From positions 1,860,001 through 1,924,000 of the forward strand of contig NZ_LT629772.1 in the NCBI RefSeq assembly GCF_900105385.1: a DNA stretch of 64,000 bases. The letters run 5' to 3'. This DNA comes from Microlunatus soli. Lineage in GTDB: Bacteria > Actinomycetota > Actinomycetes > Propionibacteriales > Propionibacteriaceae. Below the pieces are notes generated by a model. It searched no databases. It saw only the letters and a program-made list of their open reading frames with translations, and was not told the origin of the DNA. The position numbers and the translations under genes are program-made. Below are positions 1-7,731 of the stretch, in pieces; the stretch's first letter is position 1, and each line of letters starts with the position of its first letter.

Positions 1-299
1 GCAACCGGCTGCAGATCATGTCCAAGATCGCCTTCCCGCTGGCGGCGCCGGGCATGGCCGCAGCCGCCATCCTGGCTTTCATCACCAGTTGGAGCGACTT
101 CTTCCTGGCCAAGGTCCTGACCTCGACCCACGCGACCACGCTGCCCGTCAAGACCGCGGCGTTCCAAGGACTGTTCGCCATGGACTACACCTCAGCAGCG
201 ACCGCCGGCGTGATCACCGCGATCCCGGTCCTGCTGCTCGCACTGATCGCACAGAAGTGGATCATCCGCGGCCTGGTCGAGGGCGCGGTGAAGGGATAA
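1..299 (+). CDS. Carbohydrate ABC transporter permease, MalG type (C-terminal fragment)
   Basis: This is the last ~99 residues of an inner-membrane permease of a sugar ABC importer; the 5' end lies outside the window. The reading frame is open from base 3. The visible part has the PLAAPGMAAAAILAF stretch that follows the ATPase-contacting EAA loop of MalG-type permeases, then W-S-D-F-F and two hydrophobic segments, ending in the usual short basic tail. The stop is three bases before the start of the downstream ATPase, so the two are co-transcribed and probably translationally coupled. The substrate cannot be read from this fragment. Confidence 0.85.
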   Translation, partial: NRLQIMSKIAFPLAAPGMAAAAILAFITSWSDFFLAKVLTSTHATTLPVKTAAFQGLFAMDYTSAATAGVITAIPVLLLALIAQKWIIRGLVEGAVKG

Positions 300-301
300 C
301 G

Positions 302-1372
302 ATGGCTGAGATCGAGTTGATCAACGTACAGAAGACCTACGGCCGCGGCCGGAAGGCCACTCCGGCGGTGCACAGCCTGGGCTACACCATCGAGGACGGG
401 CACTTCGTCTCCCTGCTCGGCCCCTCCGGCTGCGGCAAATCGACGACGCTGAACATGATCGCCGGCCTGGAGGACATCACCGACGGGGAGATCCTGATCG
501 ACGGCCAGCGGGTCGATGATCTTGACCCGGACAAGCGCGATCTGGCGTTCGTCTTCCAGGACTATGCCCTCTACCCGCACATGGACGTCTACGACAACAT
601 CGCCTTCGGCCTCAAGATGCGCAAGGTGCCCAAGCAGGAGATCGAGGAACGGGTCCGCGACGCCAGTCGGCGACTGGACATCGAGCATGTGCTGTCCAGC
701 AAACCCCGCAATCTCTCCGGCGGGCAACGGCAGCGGGTGGCGCTGGCCCGGGCGATCGCCCGCCGGCCGGCGGTCTTCCTGTTCGACGAGCCGTTGTCGA
801 ATCTCGACGCGCTGCTACGCGATCAGACCCGCAGCGAGCTGAAGATGTTGCACGCCGAGCTGGGTGCCACCAGTGTGTACGTGACACATGATCAGGAAGA
901 GGCGATGTCCCTGTCGGATCGGATCGCGGTGATGAGCCGCGGCCGTCTTGAGCAGTACGGCACACCGTACGAGATCTACAACCGGCCGGCGACCCGATTC
1001 GTCGCGTCGTTCGTCGGCAAGCCGCGGATGAATCTGCTGGCGGCCGAACGGATCTCCGGAGACATGTTTGCGGTGGGCCGCTCGGGCCTGCGGGTCCCGA
1101 TCCCCACCGACCGGGACACGGTGATCGTCGGCCTCCGCCCCGAACAGTGTGCGCTGCGCCCGGCAGAGCCGGACCAGGCGCACGGGACGACGAAGGTGAT
1201 CGAGCCGCTCGGCAACGTCGCCGACATCACCGTCGATCTCGGCTCGGCCCTGTTCACCGTCCGGATCCCGGGCTTCGGCGACTTCGAGGTCGGTCGTCCG
1301 GTGACGATCGACCTGTCAGCCACGCCACTGCATGCCTTCGACACCGACACCGGAGCCCGCCTGGACACCTGA
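302..1372 (+). CDS. Sugar ABC transporter ATPase, UgpC/MalK/MsmK type
   Basis: 356-residue ATP-hydrolysing subunit of a carbohydrate importer. Visible motifs in order: Walker A GPSGCGKST (residues ~40-48), Q-loop FQDYALYPHM, signature LSGGQRQRVALARA, Walker B VFLFDEPLSNLDA, H-loop VYVTHDQEEAM, then the ~120-residue C-terminal OB-like regulatory domain found in MalK/UgpC proteins (IVGLRPEQ motif). The ATG at 302 follows the permease stop by two bases; longer upstream starts would run through the permease in another frame. The C-terminal domain is where MalK-type proteins bind regulators such as IIA-Glc in other bacteria. Whether that happens here is unknown. Confidence 0.93.
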   Translation: MAEIELINVQKTYGRGRKATPAVHSLGYTIEDGHFVSLLGPSGCGKSTTLNMIAGLEDITDGEILIDGQRVDDLDPDKRDLAFVFQDYALYPHMDVYDNIAFGLKMRKVPKQEIEERVRDASRRLDIEHVLSSKPRNLSGGQRQRVALARAIARRPAVFLFDEPLSNLDALLRDQTRSELKMLHAELGATSVYVTHDQEEAMSLSDRIAVMSRGRLEQYGTPYEIYNRPATRFVASFVGKPRMNLLAAERISGDMFAVGRSGLRVPIPTDRDTVIVGLRPEQCALRPAEPDQAHGTTKVIEPLGNVADITVDLGSALFTVRIPGFGDFEVGRPVTIDLSATPLHAFDTDTGARLDT

Positions 1373-1410
1373 ACAACAATCCCCGTCGAGGTCACGACGT
1401 GCCGACAGGT

Positions 1411-1487
1411 CCCTGAGCCTGTCGAAGGGCACGGGATCGTCACCCAATACCCTTCGACAAGCACAGAGATCGTCGACGGGCTCAGGG
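1411..1487. repeat. REP-like palindromic repeat cluster (TTCGACAAGCTCAGG family)
   Basis: Short inverted copies of the CCTGAGCTTGTCGAAGG motif: CCCTGAGCCTGTCGAAGGG at 1411-1429, an opposed CCCTTCGACAAGC at 1450-1462, and a degenerate third half ending GGGCTCAGGG at 1478-1487. The cluster sits between the convergent sugar ATPase gene and the RecQ-like gene. The stop codon of the latter (1482-1484 on the minus strand) lies inside the last half-unit. It could form a bidirectional terminator hairpin. The same motif recurs inside the coding region at 26250-26299. Confidence 0.8.
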
Positions 1488-3533
1488 CAGCTGATGAACG
1501 GCGAACGGCAGCACCTCGGAGGCGCCGGCATCGGTGAGCAGTTTGCCGGCGACGGTCAGGGTCCAGCGACTGCGGATGGTGTCGTCGACCAGTAACACCG
1601 GTCCGTCCAAGGCGGTCCCCGGTTGAAGACCGAGGCCGGCCAGCAATTCGCGGACCCGGACCCCGGAGGATGCATCGTCGGTCGGTGTCGGGCCGGTGAT
1701 CGTCAGGGCGTCGACCAGCGGCAGTCGGCCGACGGTGGACAGGTGCTGCGCCACCGAACTGATCAGGGTCGGGAACCGTCGAGACGGCATCGGCACCACC
1801 GCTGTCGGCCGTTGCCAACTGCGCGACCACCGCTTGAGCACCTCGACGGCCGCATCCAGGATCTCCTGCGGGACGGCGGCGTCACGCCGCCAGAGTTGAT
1901 CAAGGGTCTGCTGCCACGCCGGATCGTCGGCGAAGGCGATCGCCCGGCCCTCGCCGAGGAAGTTGATCTTTCCCTTCACACCATCGATCTTGGACGGCCA
2001 CAGCTTGCGCGGCTCGACGGTGACGTCCAGGCCACGGAAGAATCGTTGCGCGGCTTGGACGATCTCACTCGACGGTCGTGGTCCGGGATCCGGCAACTCA
2101 CCGGTACACACCGAGCACCGGCCACAGGGCGCCGGATCCGGATCATCCAACGCCTGCTGCAGGAACTGCATCAGGCAACCCTCGCCGTGGGCGTACCGCC
2201 GCATCAGGTCGGCCTCGGCCGAACGGACCCGACGGAGTTCGGTCCACTTCGCCTGGTCATAGGTCCAGCCGTTGCCGGTCGGCACCCAACCGCCGGACAC
2301 CTTCTGCACCGCGTCGTCGACCGCGATGATCTTGAGCAGCGTCGACAACCGGCCCGGTCGGATCCCGGTCGCCGTACTGATCGCAGCCTCCGACATCGGC
2401 TCCTCGGTCAGCTGGTCGAGCACCCGGTCGACCTGCTCCGGATCGGGGATGCCGGCGGTCGCGAAATAGTCCCAGATCCGTTCGTCGGCCTTGGCCGGGA
2501 CCAGCACGGCGACAGCGTCGTCCAACGCACGACCGGCACGTCCGACCTGCTGGTAGTACGCCACCGGGGACGCCGGAGAGCCGAGGTGGACGCAGAAGGC
2601 CAGGTCGGGTTTGTCGTAGCCCATCCCGAGCGCCGAGGTCGCGACCAGCGCCTTGATCTTGTTGTCCCGCAGCCGGTCCTCCAGCTCGGTGCGATTCTCG
2701 GTCTGCCCCGTGTAGGCGGCGACGTCCAGGCCCTGCTCGCTCAGGAACCCGGCGACCCGGTCGGCCTCGGCGACGGTGAGCACGTACACGATGCCCGAGC
2801 CGGGTAACGACTGCAGCGCCTCGGCCACCCAGGCGTAGCGTTCCAGCGGCGACAGTTCCGGAACCACTGTCAGCCGCAGCGACGCACGGGCCAACGATCC
2901 GCGCAGGGTCAGCGTCTCGCCCCCGTCGTGGGCCAGCTGGGCAGCGACGTCGCGGGTGACCCGCTCGTTGGCGGTCGCCGTGGTCGCGAGCACCGGCGTC
3001 CCGGGCGACAGCGACAGCAGAGTGCGGGTCAGCCGCTGATAGTCGGGTCGGAAGTCGAAACCCCAGTCCGATACACAGTGCGCTTCGTCGATCACCAGCA
3101 GGCCGCACCCGGCCAACAGGCCCGGCAGCCGCTCGGCGAACCGTGGATTGCCGAGTCGCTCCGGTGACACCAGCAGGACATCAAGCCGGTCCTGGTCGAG
3201 CAGGGCGAAGATCTCGTCCCAGGCCTCGAAGTTGGTCGAGTTGACCGTCGCAGCCCGCAGTCCGGCGCGTTCGGCGGCGGCGATCTGATCCCGCATCAGG
3301 GCCAGCAGCGGGGACACCACCAGGGTCGGACCACCGCCGTTGCCGCGGATCGCGGCGGTCGCACCCCAATAGGCCGCCGACTTTCCCCAGCCGGTCGCTT
3401 GGACGACAAGCACCCGGCGTTGCTCGTCGACCAGCGCCTGCACCGCCCGCAGCTGATCGGCTCGGGGCTCGGCCTCCGGGCCGGCGGCGGCCTTGATGGT
3501 CCGGTCCAGGATTGCGGCGGTGCTCTGCGTCAT
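1482..3533 (-). CDS. RecQ-like ATP-dependent DNA helicase with C-terminal PRTase-like domain
   Basis: 683-residue superfamily 2 helicase, predicted to unwind DNA 3'-5' in repair. Motifs in order: a Walker A variant ATGWGKS (~46-52), motif II VIDEAHCVSDWG, motif III ATTATAN, motif VI QQVGRAGRA, then a zinc-binding cysteine cluster (CLMQF... CGRCSVC). The last ~140 residues do not look like HRDC. They resemble a ComF/phosphoribosyltransferase fold, with PVLLVDDTIRSRWT in place of a PRPP loop. The start is set at the ATG giving MTQSTAAILD; further upstream starts overlap the divergent gene and lack helicase similarity. The stop codon lies in the REP-like repeat. Helicase assignment is firm; the role of the tail is inference. 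Confidence 0.88.
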   Translation of the reverse strand: MTQSTAAILDRTIKAAAGPEAEPRADQLRAVQALVDEQRRVLVVQATGWGKSAAYWGATAAIRGNGGGPTLVVSPLLALMRDQIAAAERAGLRAATVNSTNFEAWDEIFALLDQDRLDVLLVSPERLGNPRFAERLPGLLAGCGLLVIDEAHCVSDWGFDFRPDYQRLTRTLLSLSPGTPVLATTATANERVTRDVAAQLAHDGGETLTLRGSLARASLRLTVVPELSPLERYAWVAEALQSLPGSGIVYVLTVAEADRVAGFLSEQGLDVAAYTGQTENRTELEDRLRDNKIKALVATSALGMGYDKPDLAFCVHLGSPASPVAYYQQVGRAGRALDDAVAVLVPAKADERIWDYFATAGIPDPEQVDRVLDQLTEEPMSEAAISTATGIRPGRLSTLLKIIAVDDAVQKVSGGWVPTGNGWTYDQAKWTELRRVRSAEADLMRRYAHGEGCLMQFLQQALDDPDPAPCGRCSVCTGELPDPGPRPSSEIVQAAQRFFRGLDVTVEPRKLWPSKIDGVKGKINFLGEGRAIAFADDPAWQQTLDQLWRRDAAVPQEILDAAVEVLKRWSRSWQRPTAVVPMPSRRFPTLISSVAQHLSTVGRLPLVDALTITGPTPTDDASSGVRVRELLAGLGLQPGTALDGPVLLVDDTIRSRWTLTVAGKLLTDAGASEVLPFAVHQLP

Positions 3534-3651
3534 GGCGCCATCATGCCCCGAGCTGCCGACGGCGCGATCGCGTCGTCCACAGCTCGCTTCTTCCCGCGCC
3601 CAGCAGGGTGTGGTTCCGGGACCTTCCCGATACTCCGCGGCTCCCTCCGTG

Positions 3652-4035
3652 ATGAGCCTCGTCTGTTGTAAGGATGGTTCCTTGCTGGGGACGGCCGAGA
3701 CGATCGCCGATGTCCCGTTCGACCGTGTCCGCGCCCTGCTGACGTCGGCCGGAGCGCCGACCCTGCTGGGAGTCAGTGGCCGTACCACAGGTCTCACGAT
3801 CGGAGTCGAACCGGAACAGTCGATGCTGTGGGTGCACGGCGGCTACTGGTATCAAGGCGAGGATCTCTTCATCGCCCAGGGACCCCACGACTCGGACCGG
3901 ACCCAGGTCGTCTATCGGATCAGGAACATCTCCGGTCAACCCGACCTGCTGATCCGGCTCTGGCAGCGAAGCATCCTGAAGGGTCAGCAACACCAACTCG
4001 AGCAGTACGCCGCGGAGTTGGCACAGCGTCTCTGA
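3652..4035 (+). CDS. Small SRPBCC-like / hypothetical protein
   Basis: 127-residue protein beginning MSLVCCKDGSLLGTAE. It has alternating strand-like stretches (LLGVSGRTTGLTIGVE, MLWVHGGYWYQGEDLFIAQG, QVVYRIRNISG) and a C-terminal helix LEQYAAELAQRL, a layout that fits the START/SRPBCC fold. I do not recognise a named family and no catalytic residues stand out. It diverges from the helicase gene. Longer in-frame starts exist at 3493, but that extension is arginine- and serine-rich shadow sequence. It converges on the pseudogene on the other strand. Confidence 0.55.
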   Translation: MSLVCCKDGSLLGTAETIADVPFDRVRALLTSAGAPTLLGVSGRTTGLTIGVEPEQSMLWVHGGYWYQGEDLFIAQGPHDSDRTQVVYRIRNISGQPDLLIRLWQRSILKGQQHQLEQYAAELAQRL

Positions 4036-4049
4036 ACCACGGCGAGGCG

Positions 4050-4403
4050 ACCGAGTGGAAGCCACGGGTGGAGTCCGGGGCAGCATCGACGCTGGCGGCA
4101 CACGCCTGGGCCGCGCTCGTGAGGCTGAGCAGGATCGCGGCATTGCCAGGATCGCGCTTGACGCCGACCGCGAATGCGGCGTCGTCGCCCGGTCCACCCC
4201 ACAGGTCCACCGCGTACCACAGCGGTCCCTTCGGCGGCATGCGCGAGAACCCGGGCAACTGTTCCGTCCATTCCCGGGACGGGCACATCCCCGCTTCGCT
4301 CACGATGGCGTTCGAGGAAATCTCGACAGGCTCTGGCGGCCGACAGAATGTCCGCGCCGCCCATTGTGGCGGGAGACCCATCCTGGTCGCGTGCAGCAGT
4401 CAT
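4050..4403 (-). pseudogene. Frameshifted maleylpyruvate isomerase N-terminal (DinB-like) domain protein
   Basis: Reading leftward from an ATG at 4403, the frame encodes a family-typical start (FLERHRERSGDVPVPGMDG, then VARVLAHAAEG) up to about 4228. Similarity then continues only in the next frame as LWYAVDLWGGPGDDAAF and SAAQACAASVDAAPDSTRGFH to about 4050. Family members have this run in one frame (HAAEG-LWYAVDL). One extra base in the ACCG at about 4224-4227 would explain the shift. The family's usual C-terminal SGFAAM...DELLVH part is also missing, because the convergent 3652-4035 gene occupies that position. It is either a decayed gene or a gene with one sequencing error plus a short tail. 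Confidence 0.6.
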
Positions 4404-4409
4404 GATCAG

Positions 4410-5660
4410 TTATGCCTTGATCAACTGCTGTCGAAGGTCGCCGGCCAGGTTGCCGCGTTCGGCAACCTCCATTCCCCCGAGTTCCAGCCAGCCGCGCAAT
4501 CGATGCAGTTCCTCGGCGAGCTCACCGGCAACGTCCCGGGCGTTCTGGCCGGGCTCGAGGTAGGCACTCTGCACCATCAGCACGCCGCGTTGCCGATCGG
4601 CCTTCAGGTCACAGCGGCCGACCAGGGTCTCACCGAGCAGGAAGGGCAGCACGTAGTAGCCGAACTGTCGTCGCTCGGCGGGGACGAAGAGCTGCTGGGA
4701 AAGCGGATTGGTGAAGCCACACAGCAGTTCGGCACTCACCCGGATGAAGGAGTCGAACGGGCTCAGCAGGGCCCGCAGGTGCATCGGCTTCGGCACCCGG
4801 GTGCCGGGCAGCAGATAACCGGGCTCGGTCCACCCTTGGACGCTGATCTTCTCCAGCCTGCCATCCTCGACCAGCTCGGCGATCCGGGACTTCCAGTCCG
4901 GACGCAGCCACCGACCATTCGACCCCTGGACCAGGGTTCGATGTCCGGACGCGCGGAGACCGAGGTAGGCCGCGATCTGTTTCGCGGTTCCGACGCCGAC
5001 AGCTCTGGCGGCCAGCATCAGCAACTCCCGTTGGGATTCCTCCGGGCCAAGCGTTTCGGTCTCCAGGATCTCGGCAGGGATGACGCGTTCGGCGATGTCG
5101 TAGAGCCGGGTGAAGCCGCGCCGACCGGCGACGGCGAGCAGGCCGCAATCCAACAGCGTCTCCACGACGACCTTGCTCCGATCCCACCCCCACCAGGAGC
5201 TCGTACGGGGTCTGGCCGCGGCCAACTCAGAGGCCGCCAGCGGGCCATGCTCGGCGATCTCGTCATAGATTGCGGCGACATCGTCCCGGGTTGAACGGTC
5301 GGCACCTCGCGGCCAGCCGATCCAGCTCAGTTCGCGGATCGGCCAGGTCCGGTAGCGCTGCAGGGTGTAGAGCCGAACAGGGACCAGGCAGGTCGCGTGC
5401 AGCCAGGTCTCGAACAGCGCCCGACGCCGGTAGGCCAGCTCGTCGAGTGCCGACATCCGATACGGCCCGAGCCGGGAGTAGAGCGGGAGATAGTGCGACC
5501 GGACGAGGACGTTCACCGAGTCGAGTTGGACGGCGACGAGGCGCTCCGCGAGACGGGCGACGTGGGCCAGCGTCGGTTTGCTCGGCTCGCGCCCGAATCC
5601 CTGTGCCTGCAGGGAAATTCGGCGGACCTCGGGCAGTGACAGGGCGTTGTCAGTGGTCAT
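4410..5660 (-). CDS. YcaQ/AlkZ-type winged-helix DNA glycosylase (HTH_42 family)
   Basis: 416-residue protein of the family that removes bulky or crosslinked alkylated bases from DNA. The family's catalytic Q-phi-D motif is present near the N terminus (VQLDSVNV, Q45-L-D47), followed by VRSHYLPLYSRLG, winged-helix segments and a C-terminal LSPFDSFIRV...YYVLPFLLG block typical of the family. The start overlaps the stop of the upstream hydrolase gene by 11 bp, so the two are probably one transcript. Known members unhook interstrand crosslinks or protect producers from genotoxins. No toxin biosynthesis genes are nearby, so a general repair role is more likely. Confidence 0.82.
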   Translation of the reverse strand: MTTDNALSLPEVRRISLQAQGFGREPSKPTLAHVARLAERLVAVQLDSVNVLVRSHYLPLYSRLGPYRMSALDELAYRRRALFETWLHATCLVPVRLYTLQRYRTWPIRELSWIGWPRGADRSTRDDVAAIYDEIAEHGPLAASELAAARPRTSSWWGWDRSKVVVETLLDCGLLAVAGRRGFTRLYDIAERVIPAEILETETLGPEESQRELLMLAARAVGVGTAKQIAAYLGLRASGHRTLVQGSNGRWLRPDWKSRIAELVEDGRLEKISVQGWTEPGYLLPGTRVPKPMHLRALLSPFDSFIRVSAELLCGFTNPLSQQLFVPAERRQFGYYVLPFLLGETLVGRCDLKADRQRGVLMVQSAYLEPGQNARDVAGELAEELHRLRGWLELGGMEVAERGNLAGDLRQQLIKA

Positions 5661-6552
5661 AGCCCTGCTCCGCCATCGCGGATCGGAGATAGTTGATCAC
5701 GTGCTGTCGGGACTGCTCGGTCGCGTCGTCGGCCGCCGGGCCATTCATGGCCCACTGCAACGGGGTCTCGCCCGAGGTGTCGGACAGTGCTGCCAGGTCG
5801 GCACCGCGCTGCACCAGTGTCCGCACTCGATCGAAGTCACCGCGCCAGGCGGCGATGTGCAATGACGACGCCGGCCACGGCGGCCGCTCCAGGGCGTCTT
5901 CGAATGCTCGGCGATCATGAACCGGCCGGCCGTGGGAGATGATCACTCGCTGGAACGGGAGAGCGAGCATCGCCTGCAGGTCGGGCAGGGCGCGCTCTTC
6001 GTGGGTGGGTGACATCCACACCCGCAGCGAGCCGTCCCGTTCGGTCATGCCATCGCCGAACACCAGCGTGTGGTGCTCGGGGATCCACAGCGGCGTCTCG
6101 GCCCAGCCGCGGACATCGCGGAACGGGACCAGCCCGCCGGGCAACTCGGTCCCCGGGACGATGGTTTCGACGTCGGCCGTCAGTGGCCCGATCGCCGCGA
6201 TCATGTCGGGATCGACGTCGTTCGGCCCGAAGACGCGGCAACCGTACCGGTCGGCCAGCAGATCGCTGCTCCATCGGCTCCGATCACCCCAACTCTCCCG
6301 CAGATGATCGGGGATCAGCACAGCGACCGCGGTCGGGGGACGGTCGCTGAGGCGATCCCAGACCGCGCTCGCGTCGTCCGGCGGAAGCAACGGGTCGAGC
6401 ACCCAGCGCTGATCGCCGACGTCGACGCAGACGCTGGTCACGACCTCCGGCCAGTCATGCCCCTCTTTCCAGGACGGATGCTGTTGACGCCAGATCCACA
6501 GGCCCGGTTCGAGATCGATCACCTCGACGTCAGGATGTGCGGTTCGGCCCAT
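5650..6552 (-). CDS. Metallo-hydrolase-like domain fused to ankyrin repeats
   Basis: 300 residues. The first ~205 resemble a metallo-beta-lactamase-fold protein (GLWIWRQQHP, VVTSVCVDVGDQRWVLDPL, TLVFGDGM, VIISHGRP), but the usual HxHxDH zinc motif is reduced to LIPDHLRESW, so hydrolase activity is doubtful. Residues ~230-275 are an ankyrin unit (SSLHIAAWRGDFDRVRTLV, then ETPLQWAMNGPA), a protein-protein interaction module. It is translationally coupled to the DNA glycosylase gene downstream. The fusion is unusual, and the role could be binding rather than catalysis. Confidence 0.68.
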   Translation of the reverse strand: MGRTAHPDVEVIDLEPGLWIWRQQHPSWKEGHDWPEVVTSVCVDVGDQRWVLDPLLPPDDASAVWDRLSDRPPTAVAVLIPDHLRESWGDRSRWSSDLLADRYGCRVFGPNDVDPDMIAAIGPLTADVETIVPGTELPGGLVPFRDVRGWAETPLWIPEHHTLVFGDGMTERDGSLRVWMSPTHEERALPDLQAMLALPFQRVIISHGRPVHDRRAFEDALERPPWPASSLHIAAWRGDFDRVRTLVQRGADLAALSDTSGETPLQWAMNGPAADDATEQSRQHVINYLRSAMAEQGYDH

Positions 6553-6576
6553 GTCGTCGCCTCTCCCCTCAGATCA

Positions 6577-6615
6577 AGATCGTTTGGTCCGAGATCGTTT
6601 GTGCCGAGATCGTTT
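6577..6615. repeat. 15-bp tandem direct repeat, three copies
   Basis: The 9-mer AGATCGTTT recurs with exact 15-bp spacing at 6577-6585, 6592-6600 and 6607-6615, with a partly conserved spacer (GGTCCG, GTGCCG). It lies 25 bp upstream of the minus-strand hydrolase/ankyrin gene and just after the stop of the small gene at 6628. It may be a multi-site operator or simple slippage. Confidence 0.5.
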
Positions 6616-6627
6616 CGAGGAAGATCA

Positions 6628-6801
6628 TCATCCGAAGGCCCAGGTCACCCGATTGAGCAGATCGCCCCACTGTGAGATCAGCTGCCCGACGCCGGCGAAC
6701 CCGACCGCCTGCGTCGCGTCGGCGAAAATGTAGGCGGTGGCCTGCCGGCCTCCGTCATGGTCGAGCGTCTCGCTGACGAGCTGTCCCGCACCGGTTGTCA
6801 C
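6628..6801 (-). CDS. Small hypothetical protein (57 aa)
   Basis: 57-residue protein starting at a GTG preceded by a perfect AGGAGGT ribosome-binding site seven bases upstream, which is the main reason to believe it. It begins VTTGAGQLVSETLDHDGGR and ends LLNRVTWAFG. The middle is mildly hydrophobic (YIFADATQAVGFAGVGQLI). No known domain is recognised. It lies immediately downstream of a 65-bp near-perfect palindrome that may control it. A longer in-frame ATG start would run through the palindrome and is less likely. Confidence 0.5.
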   Translation of the reverse strand: MTTGAGQLVSETLDHDGGRQATAYIFADATQAVGFAGVGQLISQWGDLLNRVTWAFG

Positions 6802-6811
6802 CGCTGACCTC

Positions 6812-6876
6812 CTAGTGTCGCGCGCCATCAATTCGTGGGTCGTTACGACGCACGGACTTCTGACACGCGACACTAG
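6812..6876. repeat. 65-bp near-perfect palindrome (cruciform/MITE-like)
   Basis: Outer arms CTAGTGTCGCG (6812-6822) and CGCGACACTAG (6866-6876) are perfect inverted repeats. The inner sequence is also nearly self-complementary around CGTGGGTCGTTACGACGCACG. The whole 65 bp could fold as one long hairpin. It directly precedes the ribosome-binding site of the 57-aa gene. It could be a mobile miniature element, a large operator or a terminator. Confidence 0.7.
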
Positions 6877-6910
6877 CCTGCTTCAGCGGTCACCTCCACG
6901 GATTGACCGT

Positions 6911-7267
6911 TCAGTACTTCACCCGGAAGTTGCCGACCAGTTGGATCCGGTTGTCGTCGGGATCGCTGATCGGGCACAGCCGCACCCCCTTGTTGGCCTC
7001 GACGATCTCGCCGGCCTGCAGTCCCATCTCCCGGACCTCGCGGACGCCCTCGTCCAGGTCCGAGACCGCCAGGTTGAACAGGCCGTGGCCGGCGCGGACG
7101 GGGTCCTCGGTCACCTGCAACCAGCCACCGCCGGTGACCTGCCATTCGACCAGGGTGTCCATCGGGTTGTTGTCCGGCTCCCGGCCGAACAGCTTGCTGT
7201 ACCACTCTCGTCCTTGAGCGATGTCGCTGACGGCAAGCACCGCCAGCAGATGATCGACATGCGCCAT
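6911..7267 (-). CDS. VOC (glyoxalase/bleomycin-resistance fold) protein
   Basis: 118 residues with the paired beta-alpha-beta-beta-beta layout of the vicinal oxygen chelate fold: LLAVLAVSDIAQGREWYSKLFG at the start and ISDPDDNRIQLVGNF near the end. Substrate unknown. The ATG at 7267 follows an AAGGAG site. Its start lies just after the stop of the AHSA1 gene, placing it third in the ArsR-AHSA1-VOC operon, a set common in actinobacteria and usually of unknown physiological substrate. Confidence 0.82.
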   Translation of the reverse strand: MAHVDHLLAVLAVSDIAQGREWYSKLFGREPDNNPMDTLVEWQVTGGGWLQVTEDPVRAGHGLFNLAVSDLDEGVREVREMGLQAGEIVEANKGVRLCPISDPDDNRIQLVGNFRVKY

Positions 7268-7269
7268 GA

Positions 7270-7731
7270 TCAGTTCTCCTTCACGTCGGTGGCAGCGGCG
7301 AATTCCGCGGCCAGGGTGTCCAGTTGGTGCGCGGTTCCCTGCTCCCGCCATTCCGGTCGCTCCTGACCGGGCAGATACATTCCGTGTTCGGTGAGCACCA
7401 GCACCGTGTCGTCGCCGTCGGCGCGGAACTCGACACTGGTGGCCGAAACCGTGGACAGCTGGTCCTCGGTGTGCAAGGTCGACGTGGTGAGGATCCTGGT
7501 GTTCGGCACGATCTCGGCATAGCGGCCGCGATAGGTCAGCCGACGGCCGTCGCCGTCCGGCCCCGTGACCGTCTCCAGACCACCGACCACGAAGTCCTGG
7601 GAATGCTCTGCCCCTTGGGCCATCCAGCGTCTCCGGGCTTCCGGCGTGGCCCAGGCCGCGAACACCCGATCGACCGGGGCGCTGTAGCGACGTTCCAGGG
7701 TGAACGTCGAATGGGTAACCTCCATGATCAT
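7270..7731 (-). CDS. AHSA1/SRPBCC domain protein
   Basis: 153 residues of the START-like fold: FTLERRYSAPVDRVFAAWATPEARRRWM at the N terminus is the classic signature, with LTYRGRYAEIVPNTRI and TLAAEFAAATD later. Proteins of this family bind hydrophobic ligands in a deep cavity. The start overlaps the stop of the ArsR gene (ATGA), indicating translational coupling. A second in-frame ATG lies two codons in. Function is inferred only from the conserved ArsR-AHSA1 pairing. Confidence 0.88.
   Translation of the reverse strand: MIMEVTHSTFTLERRYSAPVDRVFAAWATPEARRRWMAQGAEHSQDFVVGGLETVTGPDGDGRRLTYRGRYAEIVPNTRILTTSTLHTEDQLSTVSATSVEFRADGDDTVLVLTEHGMYLPGQERPEWREQGTAHQLDTLAAEFAAATDVKEN

Noticed and set aside
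1623..2807. Long open frame antisense to the RecQ-like gene
   Set aside because: It is an arginine/glycine-rich shadow of a gene with full helicase motifs on the other strand; GC-rich codon use makes such frames routine here.
3960..4035. Continuation of the pseudogene's C-terminal motif (GVADPSG) in the same frame
   Set aside because: It is antisense to the well-formed 3652-4035 gene, and the match to the family motif is short and out of register.
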